A program made the translations under genes and the position numbers. A stretch of DNA of 64,000 nucleotides from Pseudomonas sp. ML2-2023-3 (lineage in GTDB: Bacteria; Pseudomonadota; Gammaproteobacteria; Pseudomonadales; Pseudomonadaceae), in contig NZ_CP146343.1 of assembly GCF_037055275.1 (NCBI RefSeq), forward strand, positions 2,948,501-3,012,500. The letters are read 5' to 3'. Below, one piece after another: positions 62,581 through 64,000 of the stretch; the stretch's first letter is position 1; the number at the start of each line of letters is the position of its first letter. The notes beneath the pieces were generated by a model that did no database searches, had not been told where the DNA came from, and saw nothing but the letters and a program-made list of their open reading frames with translations.

Positions 62581-62943
62581 TTATTTGTTTGCCGACCAGA
62601 CCGCCAGTTCGTAGCCGTCCAGGTCGGTGAAGTGAAAACGGCTGCCCCCCGGGAACTTGAATTCGGGCTGGGTGATTTTGCCTCCGGCGTCAACGATTGC
62701 CTGCTGTGCACGGGGCAGGTCGTCGGCATACACAATGATCAGCGGGCCACCCGGGCGCACGTCCTCGCCAGTGGTGAAACCGCCGCTCAGGCGGCCATCG
62801 CTGAACTCGGTGTAGGTGGGGCCATAGTCAGTGAAAGTCCAGCCAAATACGGCGCCATAAAACCCTTTGCTGCGCGCGATGTCGTGGACGTTGAATTCGA
62901 TGTTGTTGATGGTGTTGTGGTGGTTTTGTGTGGTCACGGGCAT
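62581..62943 (-). CDS. VOC (glyoxalase/bleomycin resistance) family protein
   Basis: About 120 residues. VOC fold: NNIEFNVHDIARSKGFYGAVFGWTFTDYGPTYTEF in two beta-alpha-beta-beta-beta halves, and KFPGGSRFHFTDLDGYELAVWS at the C-terminus with the metal-ligand-like Glu. The ATG at 62943 has AGGAG directly abutting it, so the GTG two codons later (62937), 6 bases from the AGGAG, may be the actual start. Substrate unknown; not a ring-cleaving extradiol dioxygenase, being too short. Confidence 0.88.
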   Translation of the reverse strand: MPVTTQNHHNTINNIEFNVHDIARSKGFYGAVFGWTFTDYGPTYTEFSDGRLSGGFTTGEDVRPGGPLIIVYADDLPRAQQAIVDAGGKITQPEFKFPGGSRFHFTDLDGYELAVWSANK

Positions 62944-63165
62944 CTCCTTATGTGCGTGAAATATAGATAGCAGCAGGGATAAACGCCACCTGGCTGCCGG
63001 TTGCGATCTCTGGGACTGAGGCGCGTTCGGGCAAGATCGCGCATTGGCCAAAGCAGTCATTCAGCTTGAGCGGTTTGACCATTGTTGCAGAGCCTTCCCA
63101 GGGCGATTATCAACAGGATTGTTCACGGTTCCCATCCTAAAAATAAAGACCGAGGGATTCTGCTG

Positions 63166-64000
63166 ATGCGCGACTATCTGACCGCGATGACTGATTTCGA
63201 CTACCAACGCACGGTGACGGGCGCCCTGGACGGCCACCTGGAGGCCGTCAATGCCTGTGTCGAGTGCTGTGACCGGCATGCCTTGCCGGGCCGCATTGCG
63301 TTGTTCTGGGAAGGGCGCGATGCCAGCAGCGCAACGTATACCTTCACCCAGTTACAGGATCAGGCTGCACGCTTTGCCAACTTTCTGTTGGCCCAGGGCG
63401 TAAAACGCGGCGACAAGGTGGCAGGTTTGCTGCCGCGCAATGTCGAATTGTTGATTGTGGCGTTTGCCACCTGGCGCATTGGTGCCATCTACCAACCACT
63501 GTTTACCGCATTCGGCCCCAAGGCCATCGAACACCGGCTCAACAGTTCCGGCGCCGCGCTGGTGGTCACTGATGGGGTGAACCGGGTCAAACTCAATGAA
63601 GTCAACGACTGCCCGGCGATTGTCACCGTGGCCGGCCCCAAAGGGCAGGGCCTGGTACGCGGCGATTTCAGCTTCTGGGCCGAACTGGACAACTACACGG
63701 CGGACTGTGAGCCGGTCATGCTCACCGGCGAAGACCCGTTTTTGCTGATGTTTACTTCGGGCACCACAGGCCCGGCCAAACCGCTGCTGGTGCCGCTCAA
63801 GGCAATTGTCGCGTTCCAGAGCTATACCCGTGATGCGGTGGGGCTGCGTCCTGAGGATTCGTTCTGGAACCTGGCTGATCCGGGTTGGGCCTACGGAATC
63901 TATTTCGGGATCACCGGGCCTTTGTCCATGGGCCATCCGATCACGTTGTACGATGGCCCGTTTACGGTTGAAAGCACCTGTCGGGTGATCAAGAAATACG
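63166..64000 (+). CDS. Acetyl-CoA synthetase-like acyl-CoA ligase (partial)
   Basis: The N-terminal 278 residues of an ANL ligase that runs off the window. Starts MRDYLTAMTDFDYQRTV. The P-loop LLMFTSGTTGPAKPL and the DPGWAYGIYFGITGPL motif are characteristic of the AcsA/propionyl-CoA synthetase or medium-chain acyl-CoA synthetase group. Possible use of acetate/propionate, for example from the pathways to the left, but it is separated by a terminator and the VOC gene. The 3' end is beyond the window. Confidence 0.88.
   Translation, partial: MRDYLTAMTDFDYQRTVTGALDGHLEAVNACVECCDRHALPGRIALFWEGRDASSATYTFTQLQDQAARFANFLLAQGVKRGDKVAGLLPRNVELLIVAFATWRIGAIYQPLFTAFGPKAIEHRLNSSGAALVVTDGVNRVKLNEVNDCPAIVTVAGPKGQGLVRGDFSFWAELDNYTADCEPVMLTGEDPFLLMFTSGTTGPAKPLLVPLKAIVAFQSYTRDAVGLRPEDSFWNLADPGWAYGIYFGITGPLSMGHPITLYDGPFTVESTCRVIKKY

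Noticed and set aside
62581..62943. VOC protein as the missing extradiol dioxygenase (HsaC)
   Set aside because: It has a single short VOC domain of about 120 residues, while HsaC/BphC enzymes are about 290-300 residues with four repeats; it is also outside the operon behind a terminator.
1..64000. CRISPR array or prophage
   Set aside because: No regularly spaced direct repeats, cas genes, or phage structural genes were seen; repeats found are REP-type and family B inverted repeats.

Overview
The window reads as a Pseudomonas chromosome, most likely of the fluorescens/putida group. This is inferred from the GTGGGAGCGGGCTTGCTCGCGA-type REP palindromes in intergenic gaps, a tRNA-Gln(TTG), high-GC codon use and typical Pseudomonas core genes (L,D-transpeptidases, nitronate monooxygenase). 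The left third (1-19.4 kb) is an accessory zone. The right two thirds (19.4-64 kb) are mostly orderly catabolic operons.

Left zone: a tyrosine integrase, an IS5-family element abutting a 25-bp remnant of an IS630 end, a DUF3313-type lipoprotein, an OmpR/EnvZ-type two-component pair next to a TonB receptor with an N-terminal signalling domain, and a separate fecI-fecR-receptor iron-acquisition set. Two near-identical IS630 copies follow, one intact and one frameshifted, then an isolated trypsin-like lipoprotein, a 5'-truncated IS481 transposase joined to a broken GNAT gene, and an intact GNAT gene. tRNA-Gln follows at 19.4 kb.

19.6-27.9 kb: one minus-strand operon led by a GntR/FadR regulator, whose start is preceded by a large AT-rich palindrome. 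It encodes a five-gene Liv/Urt-type ABC importer, an M20-type N-carbamoyl amino acid hydrolase and an amidase. It looks like a system for importing an amide or ureide and hydrolysing it to release nitrogen. 28-31.3 kb holds a GNAT protein and two L,D-transpeptidases.

31.6-64 kb: the most notable region, a large gene set whose members match bacterial steroid (bile-acid/sterol type) catabolism. The first divergent unit carries on the left arm a flavin reductase (HsaB-like, with a MarR-like tail), a 7alpha-HSDH-like SDR, hydratase/aldehyde dehydrogenase/aldolase (HsaE/G/F-like) and an MFS transporter. Its right arm has an aldehyde dehydrogenase, a Tat-type amidase, HsaA-like hydroxylase, KstD, a second KstD-like flavoprotein, a KshB-like reductase and a FadD3-like ligase. 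The second divergent unit has a crotonase on the left arm. On its right arm are an SDR, ChsH2-, ChsE1-, ChsH1-, Ltp2- and ChsE2-like proteins, two more acyl-CoA dehydrogenases, a CoA ligase and a DUF1329 protein. Both divergent control regions contain the same palindrome, TCGTC-N6-GACGA, which suggests one unidentified regulator. KshA, the extradiol dioxygenase (HsaC), the hydrolase (HsaD) and IpdAB are not in the window, so the pathway would have to be completed elsewhere. All functional names come from reading the sequences and remembered family features; no database search was run.
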